Positions 54,101 to 60,356 are shown, counted from the first letter of the stretch. The stretch: 64,000 nucleotides of DNA from Bradyrhizobium sp. LTSP849 (GCF_000938255.1 NZ_JYMR01000023.1:124001-188000), one strand, 5' to 3'. A program made the numbers and translations. The notes: generated by a model from the letters alone, not told the origin.

Positions 54101-55647
54101 GCTCGGTCTCGGCCAACGGCGCGGCCGCGTTGGTTGCCGGCACGACCATCACCGGCAACACGCTTGCCGCCACGACCGGCTCGGGCCTGTTGGCGGCCGG
54201 CGGCCCGATCAACTGGAATACGCTCAACGTCGGAACGTCGCTAGGCGCGACCGCAGGCCAGGGCAGCATCACCTTCAAGACCGCGCAAAGCGGCGGCACG
54301 CAGACGGTCCACGCCCACGATAACGTGACGTTCAACGCACTGACGGCTACCGGCATCACCGGCGATACCGGCAGCATCAACGTTACCGCCGCCAACGGCT
54401 TCATCCAGGCGCAGACGGTGATGGCCGGTGGCGTCGTGACGCAGGGCTCCGTCGCCGCCAACGGCTCCGCCACGCTGATCGCGGCGTTGTCGAACACCGG
54501 CCACAATCTCACGGCGACAACGGGCAATGCAGTGCTGCGCGGCACCGTGATCAACTGGGACAATCTCAACGTCGGCGGTACGCTCGGCATCACCGCGACG
54601 ACGGGCGGCATCACTCTCGGAACGGCCGTCAGTGGCGGGACGCAGACCCTGCATGCCGTGACCGATATCGCCTTCACCCAGCTCACCACCACGGGCATCC
54701 CGGGCGATGCCGGCGATATCGACCTGCGGTCCGACACCGGCTCTCTCCGTGGCGGATCGATCTCCGCCAACGGCGACACGCATTTCGACGCGGCCGGTTC
54801 GATCGCGTTCGACCGGATCCGCGGCAACACGATCAAGCTGTCCTCGCCGGGTGACCTGACGATCGGCTTCGTCAGCGTGGTCAGGGAGCTCGACCTCGCG
54901 GCCAACACCATCAACGTCAAGGGCGAGCAAATTGCTTCGACGCCGGCCATTCCGCTGATCATGAACGTTACCGGCTACAATGGCGGGACGGCGAAGTCTG
55001 CCAATGTCTCGATCGATCCGGACTCCATCATCATCAATCAGTTCAACGTGGTGGACGCGAACTTCCTGACCGATGCGCGGGCCGTCTCGATCCTCAACGG
55101 CTACGTGCCGGGCCAGCTCGTTCTCACCACGGCGACCCAGCAGGTGCTGCTGAACAACCGGTCGCCGGCGCCGACGGACTGGCCGTCGCTCCAGCTCTAT
55201 CAGCCGGGTGGCGTGTTCACGATGAGCCAGGTCGGCAACGCCAATGTCAGCAATGCCTATGTGGTGTTCTACACCGGCGATATCTCGGCGACCGTTACCA
55301 ATTACGGCCCGACCCACACCTGCGGTAGCGACTTCACCGGCGCCAGCATGATGCGCAACGTCTCCGTCGACGGCGAGGGCAATGAGAGCATCGACACCTG
55401 GCTGGCGCAGAAGAGCGGAGGGGCGTTCTACCAGCTCGGTCTCTCCGGTCACGCACGGCTCGATGCGCTGTTGTCGCCGCGGCCGGTCGAGACGATCGGG
55501 TCCGGTCCCGCCGTCAACGTCGAGGGCCTCAGCGACATGCGCAAGTTGCGCCGCCAGGGGCAGCGGATGGGGCGCTCGGGTTGGAAGGATGCGGCGGTCG
55601 ACGTGATGACGAAGCCGGCTATCGGCCGTCTTGCCGAGGCGTGGTAA
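39106..55647 (+). CDS. Giant two-partner-secretion exoprotein (LktA/filamentous haemagglutinin-type adhesin)
   Basis: A single 16.5-kb frame encodes 5,513 residues. An extended signal peptide (about residues 1-45, hydrophobic core SLLCAMQMVFLPVFSV, ending near LQAQ) precedes a TPS secretion domain (about 46-260) with FNSFSQFSVGQGNTVNLQLP and FADPKGFVVGR, the latter replacing the canonical NPNG by DPKG. The bulk is Gly/Ser/Thr/Asn/Ala-rich beta-helix repeat, with a recurring Ala-Tyr-Ile/Val motif between about residues 875 and 2100, and three ~114-residue tandem repeats near the C-terminus. Eleven cysteines follow the signal, six of them around 3484-3915. TpsB follows five bases downstream. 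It should form a long surface or released fibre. Cargo or toxin domain not recognised. Confidence 0.9.
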   Translation: MRGPFATRDKDELTLRGLARFRSMSLLCAMQMVFLPVFSVRLQAQTANVITPDGRTGTSLQTSGGVTNVTTSTVSGNSAFNSFSQFSVGQGNTVNLQLPNGTQNLVNIVRDAPVYVNGTLNSYMNGAIGGNVYFADPKGFVVGRSGTVNTGSLNVSTPTREFTDSLIGPGGAINGTAVGNLMAGSFPVSPDGNIRIYGRVNAMDGVRLTGQNVFVGGASQRDIANLDHAAKFAASVNSKGLHSASAITVSNGSIHIGAVNKATVNGRLTARSKITTPSTITVVAGNNAKIGSNARLSTASKTGDAGGVLVKAGNDVSVTSGAKINASSKTGNAGLVELSGNGVIDVGSGVSINLSAPSGRAGTLLIDPTDVVIGDTTLDSGAGVTLSNTSVANAIAALSAGATYLVQADNSVILAAHAVIDARNLDTATKTHSVGNAINVEIDAPTITINYGAQILAQAINASGTTYTNGNVTLAATASQNLLSGHAYATTGITIDGTITGGDVSIGATSTAVSNMLSSLPGSFALVGESVAGLNLGVNGGYVAASATANVAINRHANISASGNILVTATGSETAADPVLAGTIGGGLPFGASVVVGNVIGNVSANVANGATINAGGYLNITSTNNATVNVAAVATTTSAAVVATFAYSNASVTTSANVETGAHLSAGTASGSPGGLSVYAINNNSFSTSATSVALDNPALNGGVGGAMAMSNINTSANATLGSSLGTSANPMTGPVTVEAFSNTTSNSTMSSTITGTPTLIAGLQGLAVVGSETGNIIAQQMFSTLVTSDLNLKAAAALSLSNSTESATAAIAQNPSGGAPSIYTTGNVAVVSNVTDVGVRSNATSAAITSSPIDGQSYALSAAVAWGNYTHNSNAYVGDGVTISAPNIGVAANTSMPITNTWTQWAGLTEVISHLNGNLGIGGNILTSYANAGADAGDTLGISGSLNNFIVHNNTTAWVASSANLNATCTVATCGSGAWSANLNTGTQPFDATLSVTAASYTASIDAAGNVGTLGFLPGNTSGGSSFGGSLNLVQISNTTIAGVAANATMASTDNISVEAVTTDQFFGVAPTSGKAAGTLALNGITSMALLDNTTHASIGSAATVSAPTVNVYAAQDLSMLTIAGAVSIGANSAVGLAVAYLGANADTAAYIGDNSSDIRNGAFSTDDPFSGTGGGSGSFRADYLTISATTSGRITAASVAAAISEPSVSSFATKAGAVTAAATGGTSGIAAGAAKAGSTGSSTSGFSIDLAGSSSVSDVSFATSAYIKNAGTINKYTTTSAVETKTIVQALNDTILDNGSGSAAANMAGSEGSNSAAVGGAIASATSNNATSAYISGTTLNNQSSVTVQALNGGSETVVAIGVAGAPEGNAAALSASVGIVTDSANAYIENSTITGQSTGVNRALEVDAYQTTNIAIGGGSLYVSGGKAGVGIALTYASIANPTGGNATDAHISTTAISNYDTLLVLADSAGVIAAGAASGGAGSNGLAGAIIVDEVSPTTTAYINSGATISISVGSVTVIADSGDVSALDTALGNLVKKSNNNLLAADTCTTAGGTGGQNCIDFSAAALNGGTSNGPGGSIISVAGIIQAGKNNVGASIIYDTISTTHSAYIANVLLTGRVNVSAIDASKIQSVGIGFGLSTGQFSGVGAMTISSITNTVSAAIGNSRSSTTNSTISGNSISVTATDNSSITGSAAVAGGSTQGSAAGLSLVNSNIANNVSAGIIGSKVNSTGNIAVGASSNASISTVAVGVAISGQVGLAGSVATNLMGTNVSASITGGADVTASNNVAVIAGNTDNVAVIAGALSISRGAGGFAGSMVTNQITGSTSAYISGTNTKVDALGTSSTGTLSVNSGTLAHANDLSGFQAPTDSTPDLTETQDTVKGLAVVASSHQAVVTNVVSLAAGNGINIMINPITSVMSGSTNAYIDGASIDTRLTSAGLLPQIDVAASSFSYSGAFGAGIVPPTGSGGGGATIISTTMSRTTMATITNATVGSVSSTTTPTVGAVTVKANAEQDASSIAVGFNTGSVGLNVFVATTEAYVDGGALTASSLTVTANDTTGIYSANGSAAYGSQAAASAAFLVQVSANRTEAYVGDEFHYQGNGTAHTTALNLSGALDVEANTTDRFQAYSVGGSLSTGTAAIAGMANIEIANNTTIAGVYDTTVQSPTGGAAGAITINANEDVAIKEIAGAIAIGASGGGVGVGAAANVIVFKSQTIAESRNSDLNSSGAINVGALSTKEVLSYAVTAGVGGSVGIGATVGVIIIGTNTADPDTQGQETGQLNQGGTGTIASVNNSTNSSHGSDAVASGTAGNPNNANVSSTYDVSTVLTGGNDGVTAQIAGGNVTGTQVNVAATSANATKMYLLGAGFGKNVGIGAGIGYTSVDSSVLANLSAIVSAPSVTVAAQVKDAGTGPYAGKTIDSEAIAGGAALYFGADAAVAVGNVANTVTAQIGGSVTGTGGTGVAVMALDSSTQSVFTGGVTAGFAAVGASIATAGRSSSVAAKVLDGATVNVSALAVGAAGVGTLTTTATALGGGIVSGVGADAEAHENSTVLAEIGSGSSITTSATGAGTLVSASITPNLSSSSIGVSVGGGAVGVSVAQSTVGAQVTADVGDNTSFSGGALAVTAMALVPTGGTTTYAWSLAGGAGSLIGAQGSYAKASENATVSAYGGTGITLPNSDVVIAAENDSAQYAEATGLSTGFLALGATVAQTSSSAHTYAYLGAGAVTAASNTGILQITATGTDANVSSATVGAGGTYAGAAAVATTSSTAVTNATLYGNATDDTLYFGGLNIRAKHTTNYSASGDAYQASTAGVAGGSAQNDVTSTTTAEVGTHLIINSAGGDMDVIANDIVNQAGGGARSGSGGMFAGAAALSTSTVTQTVNTNIDAGTILSLNADPRTTTGVINIEAYNTLSTSDTTSLATASLFAGGDAESDMTANATLNVNIQARELFSAGNIYIGSASRMSANNYANASLYGAIGGVGASTNAWAHATQNVTVGGSSTVEAWGKINIAAGLAGDGSVYSSVAANGTTVVYNNTVVPISGRYSGTANADDDTSLTLAIGSKVLGANDISLTATPGQVAASGLGSNYNPYLEMFSAKNSDNHSHTNDGGTGNVALNGLVVAGIHNDETITIALGASTPTLSTTSPYDPLSLEYVSDVNHFNPVMSWNQQTVQYTIVGGFNPYQTIVGQLATLSGLTTTQVQTALAAAQPVITVQGADPTGDIQRQVNTLIQQAPFAANASGNAFAFGDILVSAGNVSILAQSLTGAGGAGNVAPSVIARSSPLIKIENQGLDFIALSNLTITNVSGGLVTHPDVAADSSSNVTFTSNNTATPLIDISAIYNRKDPNTGLGVDQNGNTLTRTPDIYFDGVVTNEQGLLKITNNLGNVVASQTFDAATIQMVVPNGSFTFNGGVGSIFSSNHDVASQWANTEYKPADNDTLTAVMAAATYLGAYGAYDSGVHIASGGNHPYSYYCCASGSEGVAGTASNSTVFTARLLDLYYDGVSLYSAIFLPTGSGAPGNGNASAGSVPSTSTLATIEGPTVQTISTAPWERHTYDGQGVYSGNSPFNCSGCGAYFQVINIQNDVITPKTADTATNAPANAPFIVGKAIILSASVLNINGTIQSGSSSNYSVNIGTSALNAINAIKADSATLAADQAAALHGNYVDLTQYLTKANSSDVQISAKYNAATDQILLNSVVQGSGGYVYLNGKIISTSTQNNVSQGNIIVNGGAGTITVNNTTGVQLVTNTINTGVSAASVIEIVDQLKQQTTWYVYNPAAPGGQQVSTYQTNSVNASQYTSSMLAGTSGTSGLQYTPQANLYYQWVDTATLDRSTSATQFDYGWTYTPNSTTGAIWTRTTSLVSNVQQVANGTTTGQLQSSNYQEVVTATGSAHGGGGNTHSGKCCGADGQYDWFQEIFDHLTLTLTNTVKASNPINIQFNGGGTSTVAVTSNSGIVINGPINNLQGTTSVTATGANSAITVGANANNPTISGTSVTLSAPGGIGTIGSGGTAVSVQVYGGSLTATTIDHDIAIAAVGSLSINQVKVNSTVAGNAPQGSVFISATGDINSASAYDVATPVVIGKNIEIDSTNGAIGAISGVSNGTAVLTNINPLVIQATGTTLIDGSVDGGILNSSSKTGTYIVQSKGDLRLGTVASTAGPVFLEAAASDGNHASILNGLSSGGLTAEQSAHLADVWTSLDLLSGNAATVAVNSYQSMVTAAYNDYFQLQNQVFRVNSSTHALEYNPTTVGFNMLRAQVAAKLGITDPSTVSTTQMQNEATTRLVKDQFLLGMIDTDQVKASLTTVLGTAPTDPLATLFGSSLSSTLFTKLFDGVATGNQFMPTNTTLQTALTSYSANYTYTLASTEKVYGIITSGSQWTQSQLAYTVSSSAVGAPPPPITDDVMANIRASQVMLYTPNGSVGQLAAPQTFNFTSVNASSLTAAQKGLLASAGPGQLTVDSVTDPTTGVVTYNVTLSQQSLVILDDPAAVTAKALSEVYLGSKNSLVLGGIAAATYGPIAAAQANGVQVTGTGDVKLDAVANISAGVTGVPLISGDIPNLTLIAEHGNIGSAGAAGSDPAANASAIQIAFANPATDHLDQVSSGLGVYVKQTTGDLVLGNVSATGTIQLAATGSIYAEGGTNFADRTAPHIVGTDLDLRAGGDISFNGTTFQPLQVQISGALTGSAVGDLSILVVAHDLTVGATGTYGPLTAGGTLTLNVPHGAISINADVTSVGLMQLLANGAVTFADGTGAAPVVATSSSGGVTLVASTLSMGASSAIDAAGVISVTTTGDATIGQLNSSLSYAAASNAPSIIVSAGGVASLGAILGNGDGQTSFVASGSGAEVSLSASNGIGSSTGRMGFSAALLTASTSAGGIYLKAFTDTEATLLSAVKGSVDILGTGALTLDQVVAGTASGASGSLSAVTNNGSIVIGTASSSGSQTVHASQNVMFKALAATGNTGDVGNINVTADNGFILAQTVTTGGVTTLGSVSANGAAALVAGTTITGNTLAATTGSGLLAAGGPINWNTLNVGTSLGATAGQGSITFKTAQSGGTQTVHAHDNVTFNALTATGITGDTGSINVTAANGFIQAQTVMAGGVVTQGSVAANGSATLIAALSNTGHNLTATTGNAVLRGTVINWDNLNVGGTLGITATTGGITLGTAVSGGTQTLHAVTDIAFTQLTTTGIPGDAGDIDLRSDTGSLRGGSISANGDTHFDAAGSIAFDRIRGNTIKLSSPGDLTIGFVSVVRELDLAANTINVKGEQIASTPAIPLIMNVTGYNGGTAKSANVSIDPDSIIINQFNVVDANFLTDARAVSILNGYVPGQLVLTTATQQVLLNNRSPAPTDWPSLQLYQPGGVFTMSQVGNANVSNAYVVFYTGDISATVTNYGPTHTCGSDFTGASMMRNVSVDGEGNESIDTWLAQKSGGAFYQLGLSGHARLDALLSPRPVETIGSGPAVNVEGLSDMRKLRRQGQRMGRSGWKDAAVDVMTKPAIGRLAEAW
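53962..54780 (+). repeat. Three tandem ~114-codon repeats in the exoprotein C-terminal region
   Basis: Units begin at 53962 (VHASQNVMFKALAATG), 54307 (VHAHDNVTFNALTATG) and 54649 (LHAVTDIAFTQLTTTG), spaced 345 and 342 bases. Units 1 and 2 are alike throughout, including NTLNVG/DNLNVG and SGGTQT ends; unit 3 keeps the first 40 residues and then diverges. The sequence just before unit 1 (LTLDQVVAG to SSSGSQT) looks like the tail of a further, weaker unit. Confidence 0.8.
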
Positions 55648-55652
55648 CGGGA

Positions 55653-57350
55653 ATGGAGATGCGGGTTCTGAGGGCAGCGTTAGGGGTGGGTCTTGCAGCG
55701 TCCTGCATCGTGCAGGCGCGCGCGCAGGTGCCTTCGATCAACCCCGGTGTGATCCAGCAAGACGTCGACCGGCAGCGGCGGCAGCTCGAGCAGCAGAGCG
55801 CGCCGCCGAAGCTCAATGGGCCTGCCGTGATCGGCGGCGAGCGCGAAAAATCCCCGCTCCTCAAGCCGGGCGGGCCGAAATTCCGCCTGCGCAAGGTCGC
55901 GTTCGATACATCCAAATTCATCACGCCGGCGGAGCTCGACGAGATCGCGAAGAAATATGTCGGCAAGAATGTCGACATCGCGTCGCTGTTGCAGCTCGTC
56001 GCCGACATCAATGCCATCTACACCGCGCGCGGCATCGTCACGGGCATCGCGACGCTGCCGGAGCAGGATCCCAGGGACGGGGTGGTCAGGGTCAAGCTGA
56101 CCGAAGGCCGGCTCCAGAAGACGACCATCGAGGGTAACAAGCAGACGCGCACCGATTACATCCTCCAGCGCGTCAAGGAGCCCGAAGGCGAAGTCCTCGA
56201 CGTGCCAAAGCTCAATCGCGACGTGATCTGGTTCAACCGGACCAATGACGTGCAGATCAAGGCGTTGCTCCAGCCCGGCACGACCTTTGGCCTGACCGAC
56301 CTCCAGTTCGCGGTGATCGAGCCGCTGGTCGATACCTTGCAGCTCTTCGTCGACAACCAGGGCGTGGAGAATACCGGCCGCTGGGAAGGCGGCGCCTTCT
56401 ACAAGCGCCACGGCCTGTTCGGTGTCGACGACCGTCTGACCTTCTATGGCGTCCGCTCCGACGGCAACCTCAACGGCAACGTCGCCTACAGCATTCCGGT
56501 CAACCCCTGGGGTGGGCGCGCCGGTGTCAGCTATACCGAAGGCAAGATCAAGATCATCGAGGGCCCGTTCGTCGCGCTCGACGTCACCGGACGATCGAGC
56601 CAGGCCGCGGTCAATTTCAGCCAGCCGGTCTGGGTGACGCAGAACTGGCTGGTGCTGCTCAACGCCGCCGAGACCGAAGGCAAGACGGTGAGCCGTTTCT
56701 CTTCGGTCGCGGTGACCGACGACCACTACGACAAGGCCACCGCCGGCGTCTCGGTGACCAATTCCGGCAATACCTATTCGATCACGGTCTCGCCCGCCGT
56801 GAACTACATCGCTTGGCAAGACCACGTGCTCGGCAACAACCGCGCGTTCAATACCTATACCGGCTCGATGATCGCGACCAGCGCGGCGGGACCTGCCAAT
56901 TTCACCGCCAACGTGCTGGCGAGCTGGCAGTACACGCAGGAAAAGCTTCTGCCCGGCGACCAGATCTTTACGATCGGCGGCCCGACGACGGTGCGCGGCT
57001 ATCCGACCAACGCGGCATCCGGCGACAGCGGCTACTACTTCAACGCCGAGCTGCACTACAATTGGTCAGCGCTGCTCAGGGGTTTTGATACCTACGTCTT
57101 CACCGATTGGGGCGCGGTGTACTCGACATTCCCGGGCATCACCGAATTGAGCTCGGTCGGCGTCGGCTTCTCCTGGACCTACGCGCAGTTCATGACATTC
57201 GAGGCCAATTATGCGACGCCGCTGAAGATGGCGGTCTCCACCCAGCGGCACTATGAGGCCTATGGCCGCATCATCTTCCGCCCGCTGTTGATGTTCGAGA
57301 AGCAGCAAAACGCTGCGCCGGCGACGATTGCCGACAAGGGCAAGTCGTAG
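55653..57350 (+). CDS. TpsB outer-membrane secretion/activation protein (FhaC/ShlB/HecB family)
   Basis: A 565-residue outer-membrane transporter that exports the giant exoprotein. Signal peptide about residues 1-26 (ALGVGLAASCIVQARAQ), an N-terminal helix/linker rich in Gln and Pro, POTRA domains about 75-220 (LRKVAFDTSKFITPAELDEI, RGIVTGIATLPEQDP, EGRLQKTTIEGNKQTR), then a 16-strand beta barrel with the conserved VRGY lid motif in GGPTTVRGYPTN (about residues 445-456) and an aromatic C-terminal strand followed by a short polar tail. Length is normal for TpsB. Start ATG 55653 lies five bases after tpsA; ATG 55659 is equally possible. Confidence 0.9.
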   Translation: MEMRVLRAALGVGLAASCIVQARAQVPSINPGVIQQDVDRQRRQLEQQSAPPKLNGPAVIGGEREKSPLLKPGGPKFRLRKVAFDTSKFITPAELDEIAKKYVGKNVDIASLLQLVADINAIYTARGIVTGIATLPEQDPRDGVVRVKLTEGRLQKTTIEGNKQTRTDYILQRVKEPEGEVLDVPKLNRDVIWFNRTNDVQIKALLQPGTTFGLTDLQFAVIEPLVDTLQLFVDNQGVENTGRWEGGAFYKRHGLFGVDDRLTFYGVRSDGNLNGNVAYSIPVNPWGGRAGVSYTEGKIKIIEGPFVALDVTGRSSQAAVNFSQPVWVTQNWLVLLNAAETEGKTVSRFSSVAVTDDHYDKATAGVSVTNSGNTYSITVSPAVNYIAWQDHVLGNNRAFNTYTGSMIATSAAGPANFTANVLASWQYTQEKLLPGDQIFTIGGPTTVRGYPTNAASGDSGYYFNAELHYNWSALLRGFDTYVFTDWGAVYSTFPGITELSSVGVGFSWTYAQFMTFEANYATPLKMAVSTQRHYEAYGRIIFRPLLMFEKQQNAAPATIADKGKS

Positions 57351-57370
57351 GGCGCCACTTCGCGAACCCG

Positions 57371-58003
57371 CTACCGTCGCAGCGTAAACTCGTCCGCGCC
57401 ACGCCGGGTTTCCCACTTCGCCTGCTCGAGTTCGGGCTGGTCGCATTCGGCCTCGGGATAGCCGATGCAGAGATAGGCGATGAATTTCCAGGAGCTTGGC
57501 ACGTCGAGAATGGTGTGGATGCGGTCTGGACTCAGGATCGAGACCCAGCCGAGCCCGATATCCTCGGCACGCGCGGCGAGCCACATCGCGGTGATCGCAG
57601 CGACAACGGAGTATTCCGTCGTCTCGGGCATGGTCGCGCGGCCAAGGCCGTGGCCGATATCGCTCGCCTTGTCTGCGAATACGGCGAGGTGGCCGGGTGC
57701 ATGTTCCAGGCCCGAGAGCTTGAGCGCGGCATAGCGCGCCGCGCGTTCGCCGGAGTAACAATTCAGCGCGTCGGCGTTGCACGCCCTAAAATCGTCGATC
57801 ACGGCGCGGCGCCGTGCGGCATCGTCGACGGTGACGAAGCGCCAGGGCTGGCTGAGGCCGACCGATGGCGAAAGGCAAGCGGTCTCGATCAGCCGCGCGA
57901 TGGCGCCATCCGGCAGCGGATCGGTGCGAAAGCGGCGCACGTCGCGACGCCACACGAACAGCTCGCGCAATTGCCGGCGGAAGGTGTCGTCGAATTCGAC
58001 CAT
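57371..58003 (-). CDS. bluB: 5,6-dimethylbenzimidazole synthase BluB
   Basis: A 210-residue flavin destructase that cleaves FMNH2 to 5,6-dimethylbenzimidazole, the lower ligand of cobalamin. It has the nitroreductase fold with RRDVRRFRTDPLP near the N-terminus, SPSVGLSQPWRFV (active-site loop), and MPETTEYSVVAAITAMW and IGLGWVSIL in the C-terminal half, as in characterised BluB proteins. It is the third gene of the minus-strand cobU-cobS-bluB unit, beginning four bases after cobS. It converges with tpsB with only a 20-base gap. Confidence 0.92.
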   Translation of the reverse strand: MVEFDDTFRRQLRELFVWRRDVRRFRTDPLPDGAIARLIETACLSPSVGLSQPWRFVTVDDAARRRAVIDDFRACNADALNCYSGERAARYAALKLSGLEHAPGHLAVFADKASDIGHGLGRATMPETTEYSVVAAITAMWLAARAEDIGLGWVSILSPDRIHTILDVPSSWKFIAYLCIGYPEAECDQPELEQAKWETRRGADEFTLRR

Positions 58004-58007
58004 CGGG

Positions 58008-58793
58008 TCACCCTCCCATCTGAAGGAAGGCTGCGGCGACCTGCAGGATCAGGATCTCGCCAGTCTGCTCGAAGGCGCCGAGGATGTCGCCAGTCTGCCC
58101 GCCGATCTGACGGATGGCGAGCCGCGCCAGGATCAGCCCGGCGAGCGAGAGCAGGGCGAGGCCGACCAGCGCCTTGCCCGGTCCGAGCGCAAGCGCAAGA
58201 CAGAGCGTTCCGAGAGCGAAGGCGATGGCCACGCTGCGACCTGGCGGTGCTCCCGCGCTCGCCGACAATCCATCAGGCCGCGCCGGCGGCACCAAGGACA
58301 TGAAGGCCGGCACGCCCGCCCGGGCAGCGGCATGCGCAGATGCGAGCGCCAGTGTGACTGCCCACGGATTGGCAATTGCCGCGAGCGCGCTCCAGCGCAG
58401 GCCGAACGACAGGATCAGCGCGCAGACGCCATAGGTCCCGATCCGGCTGTCGCGCATGATCTCGAGCTTGCGCTCGCGCGTGCGGCCGCCGCCGAGCCCG
58501 TCGGCGGTATCGGCAAGGCCGTCCTCATGCAGCGCGCCGGTGACGAGGGTTGTCGTGGCCAGCGCGAGCAGGGCGGCCGTCGCGGAGGGGAGCCCCAGCC
58601 TGCTTGCAATCGCATAGGCCACCGCGCCTGCAAGCCCCACCAGCAGCCCGGCGATAGGAAGCGCCCAGGTCGCACGCGCGATCGCGCCATCGCCGGCGGG
58701 CTTCGACGAACCGACCGGAAGGATCGTGACAAAGGACGCCGCGATCCGGAGATCGGCGATGACGTCCCAGATCATGTCGGCGCGTGGCATCAT
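58008..58793 (-). CDS. cobS: Adenosylcobinamide-GDP ribazoletransferase (cobalamin synthase)
   Basis: A 261-residue inner-membrane enzyme (CobS, called CobV in the aerobic nomenclature) that joins adenosylcobinamide-GDP and alpha-ribazole to form adenosylcobalamin (phosphate). LRIAASFVTILPVG near the N-terminus and the metal-binding ALHEDGLADTADGLGGGRTRERKLEIMRDSRIG-type block (about residues 75-110) are diagnostic; several hydrophobic spans follow. Start ATG 58793 overlaps the cobU stop (ATGA); ATG 58790 is an alternative. The frame upstream to 59036 is a cobU shadow. Confidence 0.92.
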   Translation of the reverse strand: MMPRADMIWDVIADLRIAASFVTILPVGSSKPAGDGAIARATWALPIAGLLVGLAGAVAYAIASRLGLPSATAALLALATTTLVTGALHEDGLADTADGLGGGRTRERKLEIMRDSRIGTYGVCALILSFGLRWSALAAIANPWAVTLALASAHAAARAGVPAFMSLVPPARPDGLSASAGAPPGRSVAIAFALGTLCLALALGPGKALVGLALLSLAGLILARLAIRQIGGQTGDILGAFEQTGEILILQVAAAFLQMGG

Positions 58794-59293
58794 TTCAGTT
58801 TCATCGGAAGGCCTGCGACGACGAACTCGACCTCGTCGGCCACAGCCGCAATGGTCTGGTTCATGATCCCGGCGGCGTCGCGAAAGGAGCGTGCCAGCGC
58901 GTTGTCGGGCACGATGCCAAGGCCGACTTCGTTGGTGACGAGGACGACCGGGCTCTTGAGGCGGGGCAGGGTATCGGCAAGCTCCGTCACTGCACGCGAC
59001 CAGCCGCGTTCCGCATGCATCAGGTTGGAGAGCCATAGCGTCAGGCAGTCGACGAGCCGGGCTCCGCCTCCATCCGTTGCGATCAGCGCCGCGACGAGAT
59101 CGAGCGGCACCTCGCGCTCGGCCCAGTCCGTTCCGCGCCGTGCGCGATGGCTTGCGATGCGCGCCTCCATTTCGGCATCAAGCGCCTCGGCCGTCGCGAC
59201 ATAGACAGGCCGCCCGGGAAAGCCGCGCGCGCGGCTTTCCGCACGCTTGCTCTTGCCCGATCGCGCTCCGCCCGTGATCAGAATGACGGCCAT
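58790..59293 (-). CDS. cobU: Adenosylcobinamide kinase / adenosylcobinamide-phosphate guanylyltransferase
   Basis: A 167-residue bifunctional CobU/CobP enzyme that phosphorylates adenosylcobinamide and then adds GMP. The P-loop is ILITGGARSGKSKRAE (about residues 4-19), the guanylylated His lies in RIASHRARRG, and LVDCLTLWLSNLM plus VLVTNEVGLGIVP are family blocks. It is first in the minus-strand unit with cobS and bluB. It diverges from cbiB; the 121-base gap must hold both promoters and is too short for a cobalamin riboswitch, none being visible. Confidence 0.92.
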   Translation of the reverse strand: MAVILITGGARSGKSKRAESRARGFPGRPVYVATAEALDAEMEARIASHRARRGTDWAEREVPLDLVAALIATDGGGARLVDCLTLWLSNLMHAERGWSRAVTELADTLPRLKSPVVLVTNEVGLGIVPDNALARSFRDAAGIMNQTIAAVADEVEFVVAGLPMKLK

Positions 59294-59414
59294 AAAGGTC
59301 TCCTGTCGGCAGCACTAATCACCAAACGCGGGCAAAGACAAAGCCGAAATCCGAGGGCCGGGGGCTTGCGCTCGGCTCGTGCTTTGCGCAACAGGGGCGG
59401 GACAGGAGGCGCAT

Positions 59415-60356
59415 GTGGGTTTTGCGGGTGCGATGGCGGTGGCGATGGTAGTGGATGCCCTGGTGGGCTGGCCGTCGCCGCTGTTCGCGCGGATCGGCCA
59501 TCCCGTGACCTGGCTCGGCTGGCTGATCGCGGCCATCGACACCGGCTGGAATCGCTCGTCCGATCCGCCTGCGCTTCGCCGCGCTGCTGGCTTTGCCGGA
59601 GCGCTGGTTGTGATCATGCTCTCCGCTGCGATCGGCTGGATGCTTCAATCCTTGCTCCCATGGGGCTGGGTACAGATATTGCTGATCGGTGTGTTGGCCT
59701 GGCCTCTGGTCGCGTTGCGCTCGCTGCATGATCACGTTGCGGCCGTCGCAAATCCTCTGCTAGGCGGTGACATTGCTGCCGCGCGCGAAGCGGTCTCGCG
59801 CATTGTCGGCCGCGAGCCCGCGGCGCTCGACGAGGCCGGCATCGCGCGCGCGGCGATCGAAAGCCTCGCCGAAAACGCCTCCGACGGCATCGTGGCGCCC
59901 GTGTTCTGGGGTGCGCTGTTCGGCCTGCCGGGCATTTTCGGCTACAAGGCGATCAACACGCTGGACTCCATGATCGGCCATCGCAGCGAGCGGCACGAGG
60001 CCTTCGGCTGGGCCGCCGCCCGCATCGACGATGTCGCCAATTTCATTCCGGCGCGGCTGACAGGCTTCCTCTTCGTACTGCTCGCGCCGCGGCGATCGGA
60101 GGCGTTGTCATGCATGACGCGCGATGCACGTCGTCATCGCTCGCCCAACGCCGGCTGGCCGGAAGCTGCGATGGCCGGTGCGCTCGGCGTGCGGCTCAGT
60201 GGTCCGCGCATCTATCACGACAGCATCAGCAACGAGCCCTGGTTGAACGAAGGCGCGCGCGATCCGCTCGCTGCCGATATCAGCCACGCGCTGACGATCT
60301 ACCGCCGCGCCATGTTGCTGCTCGCGGGCGCGCTTGCGATCCTGGCTTTCGCGTGA
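59415..60356 (+). CDS. cbiB: Adenosylcobinamide-phosphate synthase CbiB
   Basis: A 313-residue membrane enzyme (CbiB, also called CobD in aerobic nomenclature) that attaches (R)-1-aminopropan-2-ol phosphate to adenosylcobyric acid. I start at GTG 59415, five bases after AGGAGG, rather than the longer frame at 59379. Early HPVTWLGWLIAAID, the central ESLAENASDGIVAPVFWGAL and YKAINTLDSMIGHRSERHE are hallmark blocks; several transmembrane helices are present. The stop overlaps the next gene start (GTGA). Confidence 0.9.
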   Translation: MGFAGAMAVAMVVDALVGWPSPLFARIGHPVTWLGWLIAAIDTGWNRSSDPPALRRAAGFAGALVVIMLSAAIGWMLQSLLPWGWVQILLIGVLAWPLVALRSLHDHVAAVANPLLGGDIAAAREAVSRIVGREPAALDEAGIARAAIESLAENASDGIVAPVFWGALFGLPGIFGYKAINTLDSMIGHRSERHEAFGWAAARIDDVANFIPARLTGFLFVLLAPRRSEALSCMTRDARRHRSPNAGWPEAAMAGALGVRLSGPRIYHDSISNEPWLNEGARDPLAADISHALTIYRRAMLLLAGALAILAFA

